The position numbers and the translations under genes are program-made. 32,152 nt of DNA, from contig JAHRYN010000012.1 in NCBI GenBank assembly GCA_020621405.1, positions 1-32,152 on the forward strand. Direction: 5' to 3'. Of this stretch, positions 6,717-14,187 are shown in pieces. The stretch's first letter is position 1. Every line of letters starts with the position of its first letter. This stretch comes from Betaproteobacteria bacterium. GTDB taxonomy: Bacteria; Pseudomonadota; Gammaproteobacteria; Burkholderiales; Rhodocyclaceae. The notes beneath the pieces are model-generated. The model was not told where the DNA came from. It searched no databases and was given only the letters and a program-made list of their open reading frames with translations.

Positions 6717-8318
6717 ATGATCTCACCTGCCCGCGGCATCGCCGTCACGCCCCACCGCCTGGCCACCGAATCGGCGCGCGACGTGTTGCGCGAAGGCGGC
6801 AACGCGATCGAGGCCATGATTGCGGCAGCGACCACCATCGCCGTCGTCTATCCGCACATGAACGCCCTCGGCGGCGACGGCTTCTGGCTCATCGCCGAGC
6901 CCGGCCAGCCACCGCGCTGCATCGACGCCTGCGGCGGCGCCGCGGTACTGGCCAGCCGCAGCTGGTACGCCGACCAAGACATCCGCGACCGGCTGCCGAC
7001 GCGCGGTCCGCTGGCCGTGCTGACCATGGCCGGCACGGTGTCCGGCTGGCAGCTGGCAGCCGAAGCCGCTGCACAGGCGGGCGGAAAACTGCCGCTGTCG
7101 CGTCTGCTGCGTGACGCCGAACACCACGCGCGTACCGGCATAGCGGTCAGCGACAGCCTGGCGGGCGCATTCCGGGCCAGGCTGTCGGAGCTGCGGCCGC
7201 AGCCCGGCTTCGCCGAGCACTTCATGCCCGGCGGGGAAGCACCGCTGACCGGCGCCCTGCTGTGCCAGCCGAGGCTGGCCGACACGCTGGCCCAACTGGT
7301 CCGCGCCGGACTGGACGACTTCTACCGCGGCGATCTGGCGCGCCGGATGTCGCTGGCGCTGGAGCGCGCCGGCAGCCCGCTGCGTCAGGCCGACTTCGCG
7401 ACGCATCGCGCCCAGTGGCGGACACCGCTGGTGCTCGAACACAGCCTCGGACACATCTACAACACGCCGCCGCCGACCCAGGGACTGCTGTCGCTGCTCG
7501 TGCTCGGCCAGCTGGACCGCGCCGGCCTGGCCGGCCTGTTCGACAATCCGGCCGATTTCATCCACTGCGTGGTCGAGGCGACCCGGCAGGCCTTCGTCAT
7601 CCGCGACCGCTACCTGACCGACCCGGTGCGCATGCGGGTCGACGCGCAATCGCTGCTGTCGGCCGAGTGCCTGGACATGCTGGCCGACAACATCAACATC
7701 GACCGCGCCGGCGGCTGGGTCAACAGTGCCGCCGGCGATACCGTGTGGCTGGGCGTCAGCGACGGCGAAGGCCGCACGGTCAGCTTCATCCAGAGCCTAT
7801 ACCACGAGTTCGGCAGCGGTGTCGTCGCCGGCGACACCGGCGTGCTGTGGCAGAACCGCGGTGTCAGCTTTTCGCTGGCGGCCGGCGCGGTCAATGCGCT
7901 GGAACCCTGCCGCAAGCCCTTCCACACGCTGAATCCGCCACTGGCGCAACTCAATGACGGGCGCACCGTGGCCTACGGCAGCATGGGCGGCGACGGCCAG
8001 CCGCAGTTCCAGGCCGCAGTCCTGCTGCGCCACCTCCTGCTCGGCGACTCGGTGCAGGACGCGGTCGCCGCCCCGCGCTGGCTGCTCGGCCGTACCTGGG
8101 GCTCGGCCAGCGACACGCTGAAACTCGAGGCACGCTTTCCGCCCGAAGTGTTCGACCTGCTTGCCGCACGTGGCCACAAGGTCGAAGCCATGGCCGATTT
8201 TGACGAAGGCGCGGGACACGCCGGACTGATCGTGCGCCACCCGGACGGACGACTGGAAGGCGCTTCGGACCCGCGTTCGGACGGTTCGGTCGAAATCGTC
8301 GGCCAGGACGCCGCGTAA
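6717..8318 (+). CDS. Gamma-glutamyltransferase family protein
   Basis: 533 residues from ATG 6717, which has GGAG at 6705-6708, 8 bases upstream. The N-terminal half has the family pattern LREGGNAIEA and MNALGGDGFW. The Thr-nucleophile site is GDTVWLGVSD with Thr342, where these Ntn-hydrolases cleave themselves into two subunits, followed by FGSGVVAGDTGVLWQNRG. The usual second Thr after the nucleophile is replaced by Val. No signal peptide is visible, unlike periplasmic GGTs such as E. coli Ggt, so it may be cytoplasmic. Substrate is unclear: glutathione hydrolysis/transfer or a related amide hydrolase are both possible. The C-terminus ends in a GHAGLIVRHPDG-type stretch typical of the family. 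Confidence 0.85.
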   Translation: MISPARGIAVTPHRLATESARDVLREGGNAIEAMIAAATTIAVVYPHMNALGGDGFWLIAEPGQPPRCIDACGGAAVLASRSWYADQDIRDRLPTRGPLAVLTMAGTVSGWQLAAEAAAQAGGKLPLSRLLRDAEHHARTGIAVSDSLAGAFRARLSELRPQPGFAEHFMPGGEAPLTGALLCQPRLADTLAQLVRAGLDDFYRGDLARRMSLALERAGSPLRQADFATHRAQWRTPLVLEHSLGHIYNTPPPTQGLLSLLVLGQLDRAGLAGLFDNPADFIHCVVEATRQAFVIRDRYLTDPVRMRVDAQSLLSAECLDMLADNINIDRAGGWVNSAAGDTVWLGVSDGEGRTVSFIQSLYHEFGSGVVAGDTGVLWQNRGVSFSLAAGAVNALEPCRKPFHTLNPPLAQLNDGRTVAYGSMGGDGQPQFQAAVLLRHLLLGDSVQDAVAAPRWLLGRTWGSASDTLKLEARFPPEVFDLLAARGHKVEAMADFDEGAGHAGLIVRHPDGRLEGASDPRSDGSVEIVGQDAA

Positions 8319-8320
8319 GA

Positions 8321-8346
8321 CCCGGCCCGGCACGCGCCGGGCCGGG
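8321..8346. terminator. GC-rich hairpin after the gamma-glutamyltransferase gene
   Basis: Arms 8321-8331 and 8336-8346 form a perfect 11-bp stem with loop ACGC, starting 3 bases after the stop codon. There is no T tract on the plus side, so intrinsic termination is uncertain; it may stall polymerase or protect the 3' end. Confidence 0.45.
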
Positions 8347-8350
8347 CCGG

Positions 8351-8356
8351 TAGAAT
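8351..8356 (+). promoter_or_regulatory. Candidate -10 box of ylqF
   Basis: TAGAAT sits 28 bases before the ylqF ATG at 8385 and directly after the upstream hairpin. The start site would fall near 8363, giving a short leader. No clear -35 hexamer is visible in the GC-rich hairpin. Confidence 0.4.
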
Positions 8357-8384
8357 GGCGACCTTTCCCAGCGCCGCCGCAGAC

Positions 8385-9284
8385 ATGTCCATCCAGTGGT
8401 TCCCCGGTCACATGACCGCCGCGCGCAAGCACGCGACCGACGCGATGAAATCGGTCGACGTGGTGGTCGAGGTGCTCGACGCCCGCCTGCCCGAGGCGAG
8501 CAGCAATCCGATGATTCACGCCATCCGTACGCACCGCAACCGGCCCTGCCTGAAGCTGCTGAACAAGGCGGATCTGGCCGATCCGGACGCGACCGCGGCC
8601 TGGCTGAAGCATTTCAACAGCCAGCCGAACACCAAGGCAGTGGCCATTTCGGCACGCAAGCCGGGCGACGCCACGCGCATCGCGTCGCTGGCGCAATCGC
8701 TGGCACCGCACCGCGACGACAATCTGAAGCCGCTGCGCCTGATCATCATGGGCATCCCGAACGTCGGCAAGTCGACGCTGATGAACGCGCTGGTCAAGAA
8801 GCGGGTCGCCGCCACCGGCGACGAGCCGGCCATCACCAAGAGCATCCAGCGCATCCATCTGACGCCGCGGCTGACGCTGTACGACACGCCGGGCCTGATG
8901 TGGCCGAAGATCGAGCACGAAAGCGACGGCCTGATGCTGGCCGCCAGCCATGCCATCGGCCGCAACGCCATCATCGACGAGGAAGTCGCGACCTTCCTCG
9001 GCGACCTGCTGCAGGCGCGCTATCCGGAATTCATGGCGGCACGCTACGGCTGCACGCCCGACATGGACGGCGTATCGGTGATCGCACACATCGCCGCGCG
9101 CCGCGGTTACCGCATCAAGGGCGGTGCCCCCGATCTGGAAAAGGCCGCGTTCACGCTGCTGCAGGACTACCGCGACGGCGCCATCGGTCGCGTCAGTCTC
9201 GAAACGCCGGAGTCGCGCGCCCGGATGCTGGCACAGGCGAAGCAGGCCAAAGCCGATCAGGCGAAGGCTGCAGACGAGGCCTGA
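8385..9284 (+). CDS. ylqF: Ribosome biogenesis GTPase YlqF/RbgA
   Basis: 299 residues. The start at 8385 (MSIQWFPGHM) is chosen because this N-terminus is the family hallmark; an ATG at 8355 overlaps the probable -10 box. It is a circularly permuted GTPase: the G4 motif NKAD (60-63) precedes the G1 P-loop GIPNVGKST (123-131), then G3 DTPG (167-170). The C-terminal domain ends in an Ala/Lys/Gln-rich helix. Family members act in late large-subunit ribosome assembly in the cytoplasm. The last 40 or so codons plus downstream DNA are repeated in tandem 298 bases further on. Confidence 0.92.
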   Translation: MSIQWFPGHMTAARKHATDAMKSVDVVVEVLDARLPEASSNPMIHAIRTHRNRPCLKLLNKADLADPDATAAWLKHFNSQPNTKAVAISARKPGDATRIASLAQSLAPHRDDNLKPLRLIIMGIPNVGKSTLMNALVKKRVAATGDEPAITKSIQRIHLTPRLTLYDTPGLMWPKIEHESDGLMLAASHAIGRNAIIDEEVATFLGDLLQARYPEFMAARYGCTPDMDGVSVIAHIAARRGYRIKGGAPDLEKAAFTLLQDYRDGAIGRVSLETPESRARMLAQAKQAKADQAKAADEA

Positions 9285-9335
9285 CCGGCGTACGCACCGC
9301 AGCAGGCGGGACGCGCTACGGATTCACGCAAACGA

Positions 9336-9359
9336 TCGCGAGCATGGCTCGCTCCTACA
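9336..9359 (-). repeat. REP element, unit 1
   Basis: Inverted copy of the GTAGGAGCGAGC-CAT-GCTCGCGA element. The internal GCGAGC/GCTCGC arms form a 6-bp stem with a 3-base loop. Located 51 bases after the ylqF stop. Confidence 0.85.
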
Positions 9360-9435
9360 GAGGCGTCGCAGCGTTTTCGGGCGGGCCTGATCCACCGCCT
9401 CGATCAGTTTTCGCACCATCGCTGCACCGCCCTTC

Positions 9436-9458
9436 GTAGGAGCGAGCCATGCTCGCGA
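9436..9458 (+). repeat. REP element, unit 2
   Basis: Direct-orientation copy of the same REP, facing unit 1 across a 76-base spacer. It immediately precedes the duplicated ylqF fragment, marking the duplication junction. Confidence 0.85.
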
Positions 9459-9461
9459 TCC

Positions 9462-9582
9462 GGACTACCGCAACGGCGCCATCGGTCGCGTCAGTCTCGA
9501 AACGCCGAAGTCGCGCGCCCGGATGCTGGCACAGGCGAAGCAGGCCACAGCCGATCAGACGAAGGCTGCAGACGAGGCCTGA
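9462..9582 (+). pseudogene. Duplicated C-terminal fragment of ylqF
   Basis: Carries the last 40 codons and stop of ylqF without a start. Four base changes relative to the parent are all amino-acid replacing (Asp to Asn, Glu to Lys, Lys to Thr, Ala to Thr), as expected for unselected DNA. It is not expected to be translated. Confidence 0.85.
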
Positions 9583-9633
9583 TCGGCGTATGCACCGCAG
9601 CAGGCGGGACGCGCTACGGATTCACCCAAACGA

Positions 9634-9657
9634 TCGCGAGCATGGCTCGCTCCTACA
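9634..9657 (-). repeat. REP element, unit 3
   Basis: Copy of unit 1 carried along by the tandem duplication, at the same offset of 298. Confidence 0.85.
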
Positions 9658-9679
9658 GAAGCGGCACGGTGTCCGACTT

Positions 9680-9703
9680 TGTAGGAGCGAGCCATGCTCG
9701 CGA
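9680..9703 (+). repeat. REP element, unit 4
   Basis: Direct-orientation REP facing unit 3 across a short 22-base spacer and ending 9 bases from the phoD stop codon. Its flank CGATCCGGAC matches the flank of unit 2. The hairpin may end or stabilise the phoD transcript. Confidence 0.85.
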
Positions 9704-9712
9704 TCCGGACGT

Positions 9713-11395
9713 TCATGCCGGAACCAGCTTCCGCTTGCCCGCCCCCGGCAGCATGCGCAGTGCGGGACCCCGCGACACCGTATAGGTGCGGCTCTTCACC
9801 GTGCTGACGTAGCGCCATTCCGCGCGGCAGGCGTGTTCCGTGGCGGTGACGATCATGAAGCCGCGGCGGGCGGTCTCGGCGTACTGCAGCGGGCCGATGA
9901 TCTGCGTCAGGCCGGCCGCCACGGCAAGCGGGTTTTCCGACGGGAAATACTCCTCGAAGCCGGGCGAGGTCACCGACGGGGTCGCGAATTCGACACCAAC
10001 CTGGTTGCCGGCTTGATCGGCCAGATCGCTGGCCCAGGCGTTGTGCGTGTCGCCCGACAGCACCACCAGGTTCCTGTCCAGCGCACGCGCGGTGCCGAGC
10101 ACGGTTTCACGCGCAATCGCATAGCCGTCCCAGGCATCGAGGTTGTACGGAATGGCCGGTTGCGCGAGCACCGCCTTTTCCTGCGCGGTCAGCGTCTGCG
10201 GTGCGGTGGTCGCCTTGACCACCAGCGCGCTGTAGGCGGAAAAGCTGATCTGGCCCAGCACCAGCGGCGCCGGCACATTCATCCGGCCCATCAGCACCTG
10301 CTGGCCGAGCACGTCCCACGTGGTGTCGGACTGCGCCAGCTGCAGACCCAGCCAGTCTGTCTGCTCCGCGCCCATCAGCTGGCGGTTCGGGTCGGCCATG
10401 TCGGCGCCGAAGCGTGCGACGTCGAAGCCGCCGGCGCCGAAATAGTTGGCGTAGTCCAGCTGCTGGTCGCGACCGATGATCCGCGTATCCAGCATGTGCA
10501 GCGACAGCAGATTGCCGAAGCGGAAGCTGCGGTAGATGCGGTCCGGCTGCGCCGGATCCGGCAGCCGGACTGGCATCCATTCGTGCCAGGCGCGGATCGC
10601 CGCTGCGCGCCGGTCGGCAAACGCACCTTCAAGACCTTCGGTGTGGTTCTCGGCACCCTCGCGCCAGGCGTCATTGGCGATTTCGTGGTCGTCCCACACC
10701 GCGATCACCGGCAGCGCGGCGTGCATGGCCTTCAGGTCGCCGTCGGTACGGTATTGCGCGTAGCGCCGGCGGTAGTCGTCCAGCGTCAGGATTTCGCCGG
10801 CCGGCTGCACCTGCCGGCCGAGTGCGGCCGCGTCGCCGGACGCGTAGCCGCCACGCGGGTATTCATAGATGTAGTCGCCCAGATGCACGGCGGCATGCAG
10901 ATCGTCGAGCTTCGCCACTTCGGCATAGACGTTGAAGTAGCCGGCCGGGTAGTTGGCGCAGGACAGCACGGCCAGCCTGATCTTCTCTACCGCACCGGCC
11001 GGCAGCGTGCGCGTACGGCCCACCGGCGACAGCTGACCTTCGGCACGGAAACGGTAGAACAGGCGTGCCGCAGCCGGCAGGCCGGTCACATCGGCCTTGA
11101 CCGTGTGGTCGACGTCGGCGTCGGTCAGTACGCGGCCGCGCCGGATGATGCGGCGGAAGTCGTCGTCGAGCGCAACTTCCCACAGCACGGTAACGGTACC
11201 CGGACGGCTCGTCGTCACGCGGGTCCAGATGATGACGCGGTCGGACAGCGGGTCGCCGCTGGCGACGCCGTGCGCGAACATGCAGCCTGGGGCGGCCAGC
11301 GCCTGCGCCGAACGCACCACGGAAGAACCGGCCAGCGCGCTGGCACCGACGCCGCGCATGAAGTCGCGGCGGGAAAACATGTTGCTGGAAGACAT
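9713..11395 (-). CDS. phoD: PhoD-type alkaline phosphatase / phosphodiesterase, Tat-exported
   Basis: 560 residues from ATG 11395, with GGAG 8 bases upstream. The N-terminus MSSSNMFSRRDFMRGVG has the twin-arginine motif SRRDFM, then a hydrophobic stretch ending about AQALA, so it is exported folded through Tat to the periplasm. A PhoD N-terminal domain (FAHGVASGDPLSDRVIIWTR) precedes the metallophosphatase domain with HLGDYIYEY, VWDDHEIANDAW and LSGDTHNAWA. These are the residues that hold the Fe/Ca centre in the family. It should release phosphate from organic mono- and diesters. A Pho box lies upstream at 11443-11460, which implies PhoB control under phosphate limitation. A REP hairpin follows the stop. 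Confidence 0.92.
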   Translation of the reverse strand: MSSSNMFSRRDFMRGVGASALAGSSVVRSAQALAAPGCMFAHGVASGDPLSDRVIIWTRVTTSRPGTVTVLWEVALDDDFRRIIRRGRVLTDADVDHTVKADVTGLPAAARLFYRFRAEGQLSPVGRTRTLPAGAVEKIRLAVLSCANYPAGYFNVYAEVAKLDDLHAAVHLGDYIYEYPRGGYASGDAAALGRQVQPAGEILTLDDYRRRYAQYRTDGDLKAMHAALPVIAVWDDHEIANDAWREGAENHTEGLEGAFADRRAAAIRAWHEWMPVRLPDPAQPDRIYRSFRFGNLLSLHMLDTRIIGRDQQLDYANYFGAGGFDVARFGADMADPNRQLMGAEQTDWLGLQLAQSDTTWDVLGQQVLMGRMNVPAPLVLGQISFSAYSALVVKATTAPQTLTAQEKAVLAQPAIPYNLDAWDGYAIARETVLGTARALDRNLVVLSGDTHNAWASDLADQAGNQVGVEFATPSVTSPGFEEYFPSENPLAVAAGLTQIIGPLQYAETARRGFMIVTATEHACRAEWRYVSTVKSRTYTVSRGPALRMLPGAGKRKLVPA

Positions 11396-11403
11396 CGTCG
11401 CGA

Positions 11404-11428
11404 CTCCGCATTGGGGGGATGCGCGGAG
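11404..11428 (-). promoter_or_regulatory. Possible hairpin covering the phoD ribosome site
   Basis: On the minus strand the GCGGAG that serves as the phoD Shine-Dalgarno is complementary to CTCCGC upstream (plus strand 11404-11410 against 11420-11428), with a C-rich loop. This could limit initiation; it is only a folding suggestion. Confidence 0.3.
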
Positions 11429-11442
11429 TGTGGTGAGCGCCG

Positions 11443-11460
11443 GTGACAGACCGATGACGG
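11443..11460 (-). promoter_or_regulatory. Pho box upstream of phoD
   Basis: Minus strand CCGTCAT-CGGT-CTGTCAC: two 7-base direct repeats separated by 4 bases, each 6 of 7 to the PhoB consensus CTGTCAT. It ends 47 bases before the phoD ATG. Confidence 0.7.
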
Positions 11461-11517
11461 ATTGTTGAAGACGCCGTCAGCCGGCGGTCATGCGTGCGTC
11501 ACAAGGAAAGCCGTCGG

Positions 11518-13293
11518 TCAGCCCCGTCCGAGCCACTGTCTGAGCAGTTCGCGCGCCGGCGCACTGCTGCGCACGGCCGGTGCGACCTTGGCCTGATCGG
11601 CCGGAGGTGCATCGAGCCGGACGCTGAACTTCATCAGTTCATCGCGCCGGAAGGCATTGATCTTGACCTCGTCGCCCGGCAGACGGCGCTTCAGCAACGC
11701 GTCCAGCGAACTGGCGGTAATGCGCAGGTTGTCCAGCGCCACCAGCACGTCGCCGGCCGACAGGCCGGCACGCTGTGCGGCACCGTGGTCGAGTACCTGG
11801 GTCAGCTTGACGTTGTCGCCTTCGTTGGCCGTCTTCACGCCAAGCACCGGCATCGTGCCCGCCGCCTCGAACGCCAGATCGATGCCGACCGCATGCAGCA
11901 GCGTGTCGAGCGGCAGATCCTCGGTCCCCTCGGTTGCGGCATCGAAGAAACGCTTGAGCTTCATGCCGCTGACCGCTTCGGCGGCACGCCGGATGCCGTC
12001 CTCCGGCACGCCCTTGCCGGTCAGGCCGTGTTCCTGCCACAGCCGGCGCATCACGTCGTCCAGCGACACCGCACCACGGCTCTTGGTGCGCAGCGTCAGG
12101 TCGAGCGCCAGCGCGACCAGTGCGCCCTTGGTGTAGTAGCTGACGATGGCGTTCGGCGCGTTCTCGTCCTGCCGGTAGTACTTGACCCAGGCATCGAACG
12201 ACGAATCGGCCAGGCTCTGCTTCAGGCGACCGCCGCCACGCATGACCTGATTGATCGTCTTGGCCAGCAGCTTCAGATAGTCGTCCTGCGTGATCACACC
12301 CGAGCGCACCAGCGCCAGATCGTCGTAGTAGGAGGTGAAGCCCTCGAACGCCCACAGCAGGCGCGTGTAGTTCTCGCGCGTCAGGTCGTAGGGCTCGAAC
12401 GCCGCCGGCTTGATGCGCTTGATGTTCCAGGCATGGAAATATTCGTGGCTGCACAGGCCGAGAAAGCCCTGGTACGCATCGGACATCGCGCCGGCACCGG
12501 GCGCCGGCAGGTCGTTGCGCGAACACAGCAGCGCCGTGCTGGCGCGGTGTTCCAGCCCGCCGTAGCCGTCGCCGACCGCCATCACCAGAAAGACATAGCG
12601 CTCGAATGGCGCCGGCTCGCCGAACAGCCGGATCTGCCATTCGCAGACGCGCCGGAGATCCTCGCACAGGCGCGCGCTGTCGATATCGTGCCGGCCGGTG
12701 ATCGCGACCTCGTGCGGCACACCGCAGGCAGCAAATTCGTACAGCGCAAAGCTGCCCATCTCGACCGGATGGTCGATCAGCTCATCGTAGCCGGCGGCGC
12801 GGTACAGTCCGAAACCGTGCCGCCGGGCACCGCCGCGGCCCGCCGCTTCGGGCAGCGTGGTCGCGACGCGCCACTCCTTGTAGACACGCCCTGCCGGCGG
12901 ACGGATGTCCACCTCGCACGGCTGCTGCTCGCGTCCATGCACCATCAGGAACACGCTGCTGCCGTTGAAGAACCCGTGCGTGGTGTCGAGATGCGCCGCC
13001 CGCACCGACAGGTCCCACGCATACACCTCGTAGCGCACGCGCAGCACGCCTTCGCACGGCGCCGCCTGCCAGGTGTGCTTGTCCAGCTTGGTCAGCGGCA
13101 CCGCCTTGATGCCGTCGCGCGCCTCGATGCGCACGATGTGGCGCGCGAACTCCCGGATCATGTAGCTGCCCGGAATCCACGCCGGCAGCGACAGCCTCTG
13201 TCCCTCCGGCGCGGGGTCCGGAATGTCCATCTCGACTTCGAACAGGTGGGCTTCCGGATGGACGGGCGTGATGCGGTAGCGGACGATGCTCAT
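11518..13293 (-). CDS. M61 family glycyl aminopeptidase with C-terminal PDZ domain
   Basis: 591 residues from ATG 13293 (MSIVRYRITPVHPEAHLFEV). An upstream in-frame ATG at 13431 adds 46 residues with no family similarity and overlaps the can promoter region. The N-terminal beta domain includes LPAWIPGSYMIREFARH, characteristic of M61 proteins. The catalytic domain has GGLEHR (245-250), the zinc motif HEYFH (283-287) and downstream Glu317 in FEGFTSYYDD as third ligand. A PDZ domain follows at about 480-560 (AQRAGLSAGDVLVALDNLRI). No signal peptide is apparent. The family removes N-terminal Gly or Ala from peptides. It is divergent from can. Confidence 0.9.
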   Translation of the reverse strand: MSIVRYRITPVHPEAHLFEVEMDIPDPAPEGQRLSLPAWIPGSYMIREFARHIVRIEARDGIKAVPLTKLDKHTWQAAPCEGVLRVRYEVYAWDLSVRAAHLDTTHGFFNGSSVFLMVHGREQQPCEVDIRPPAGRVYKEWRVATTLPEAAGRGGARRHGFGLYRAAGYDELIDHPVEMGSFALYEFAACGVPHEVAITGRHDIDSARLCEDLRRVCEWQIRLFGEPAPFERYVFLVMAVGDGYGGLEHRASTALLCSRNDLPAPGAGAMSDAYQGFLGLCSHEYFHAWNIKRIKPAAFEPYDLTRENYTRLLWAFEGFTSYYDDLALVRSGVITQDDYLKLLAKTINQVMRGGGRLKQSLADSSFDAWVKYYRQDENAPNAIVSYYTKGALVALALDLTLRTKSRGAVSLDDVMRRLWQEHGLTGKGVPEDGIRRAAEAVSGMKLKRFFDAATEGTEDLPLDTLLHAVGIDLAFEAAGTMPVLGVKTANEGDNVKLTQVLDHGAAQRAGLSAGDVLVALDNLRITASSLDALLKRRLPGDEVKINAFRRDELMKFSVRLDAPPADQAKVAPAVRSSAPARELLRQWLGRG

Positions 13294-13485
13294 GTCGGAT
13301 GGCTGACGTTGAAACGACAGCCGCGATTTGACCACAGCGCCCAACGGGTGGGGCAGCCACGCGCAACACTTGTGCTGCGCCGGCGGAACGGTGTGATACC
13401 GCCGCCACACTCGGCCGGCCTCCCTGTGCACTGCACTATATTATTGGGGCCGCCCACAAGGCGACCACCAAGAGGAGTCCATGCG

Positions 13486-14130
13486 TTGAAAGAAACCGAT
13501 CACCTGTTTGAAGCAAACCGGAAGTGGGCCGACCGCATGCGCGTCGACGACCCGCACTTCTTCGAACGTCTCGCCACCCTGCAGAACCCGGAATACCTCT
13601 GGATAGGCTGTTCCGACAGCCGGGTGCCGGCCAATCAGATCATCGGCTTGATTCCGGGCGAGGTCTTCGTACACCGCAACGTCGCCAATGTGGTGGTGCA
13701 GACCGACCTGAACTGCCTGTCGGTCATGCAATACGCGGTCGATGTGCTGAAGGTGCAGCACATCCTGGTGGTCGGCCACTATGGTTGCGGCGGCGTGCGC
13801 GCGGCACTGCACGACATGCGTCTGGGCCTGATCGACAACTGGCTGCGCAACGTGCAGGACGTGCGCAACAAGCACCGGACACTGCTCGACATGGCGCAGG
13901 CCGGCGAAGCTTGCGAGGACAGGCTGTGCGAACTGAACGTGATCGAGCAGGCGATGAACGTCTGCGAAACCACGGTCATCCGCGATGCCTGGGCACGCGG
14001 CCAGGAGGTGCGCGTGCATGGCTGGATCTACGGCCTGAAGAACGGCCTGGTGCGCGACCTGCGCATGGCGGCCAGCAGCGAGGACGAACAGGCCGACAGC
14101 TACCGGACGGCGCTCGACGCGCTGCTCTGA
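13486..14130 (+). CDS. can: Beta-class carbonic anhydrase (Can type), TTG start
   Basis: 214 residues. The start is TTG 13486: AGAGGAG at 13471-13477 lies 8 bases upstream and the protein then aligns with E. coli Can from residue 1 (MKETDHLFEANRKWA). Zinc and catalytic residues are present at the E. coli numbers: Cys42 and Asp44 with Arg46 (GCSDSR), His98 and Cys101 (GHYGCGG). It interconverts CO2 and bicarbonate in the cytoplasm. A TATATTATT at 13437-13445 may hold the -10 box. An ATG at 13481 opens a two-codon frame (ATG CGT TGA) whose stop overlaps the TTG start. The gene is 57 bases upstream of the PhoA-type phosphatase. Confidence 0.93.
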   Translation: MKETDHLFEANRKWADRMRVDDPHFFERLATLQNPEYLWIGCSDSRVPANQIIGLIPGEVFVHRNVANVVVQTDLNCLSVMQYAVDVLKVQHILVVGHYGCGGVRAALHDMRLGLIDNWLRNVQDVRNKHRTLLDMAQAGEACEDRLCELNVIEQAMNVCETTVIRDAWARGQEVRVHGWIYGLKNGLVRDLRMAASSEDEQADSYRTALDALL

Positions 14131-14142
14131 TTCCGCAACGCC

Positions 14143-14162
14143 CGCCGGCCCCGGGGCCGGCG
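14143..14162. other. 20-bp perfect GC palindrome between can and the phosphatase gene
   Basis: CGCCGGCCCCGGGGCCGGCG is self-complementary without a separate loop. It lies 12 bases after the can stop and 25 bases before the next ATG. It could attenuate read-through, but no T tract follows. Confidence 0.4.
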
Positions 14163-14187
14163 CGGCGCCACCCGCGCAGGGAAATCG

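Larger units (their letters stand above)
9164..9658 (+). repeat. Tandem duplication of the ylqF 3' end and flanking REP
   Basis: Bases 9164-9360 recur at 9462-9658 with an offset of 298 and about seven differences. The repeated segment comprises the last 40 ylqF codons, the stop, 52 further bases and a REP unit. The bases between the REP pairs differ in length between copies. Confidence 0.93.

Noticed and set aside
5222-9284. Mobile element or genomic island borders
   Set aside because: No integrase, transposase or attachment-type direct repeats were found; the tRNA at 32095 is intact at its 5' side and not used as a visible integration site here.
11494-13485. Long plus-strand frame leading into can
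   Set aside because: The region is antisense to the M61 peptidase with all its motifs; only the part from the TTG at 13486 matches carbonic anhydrase.
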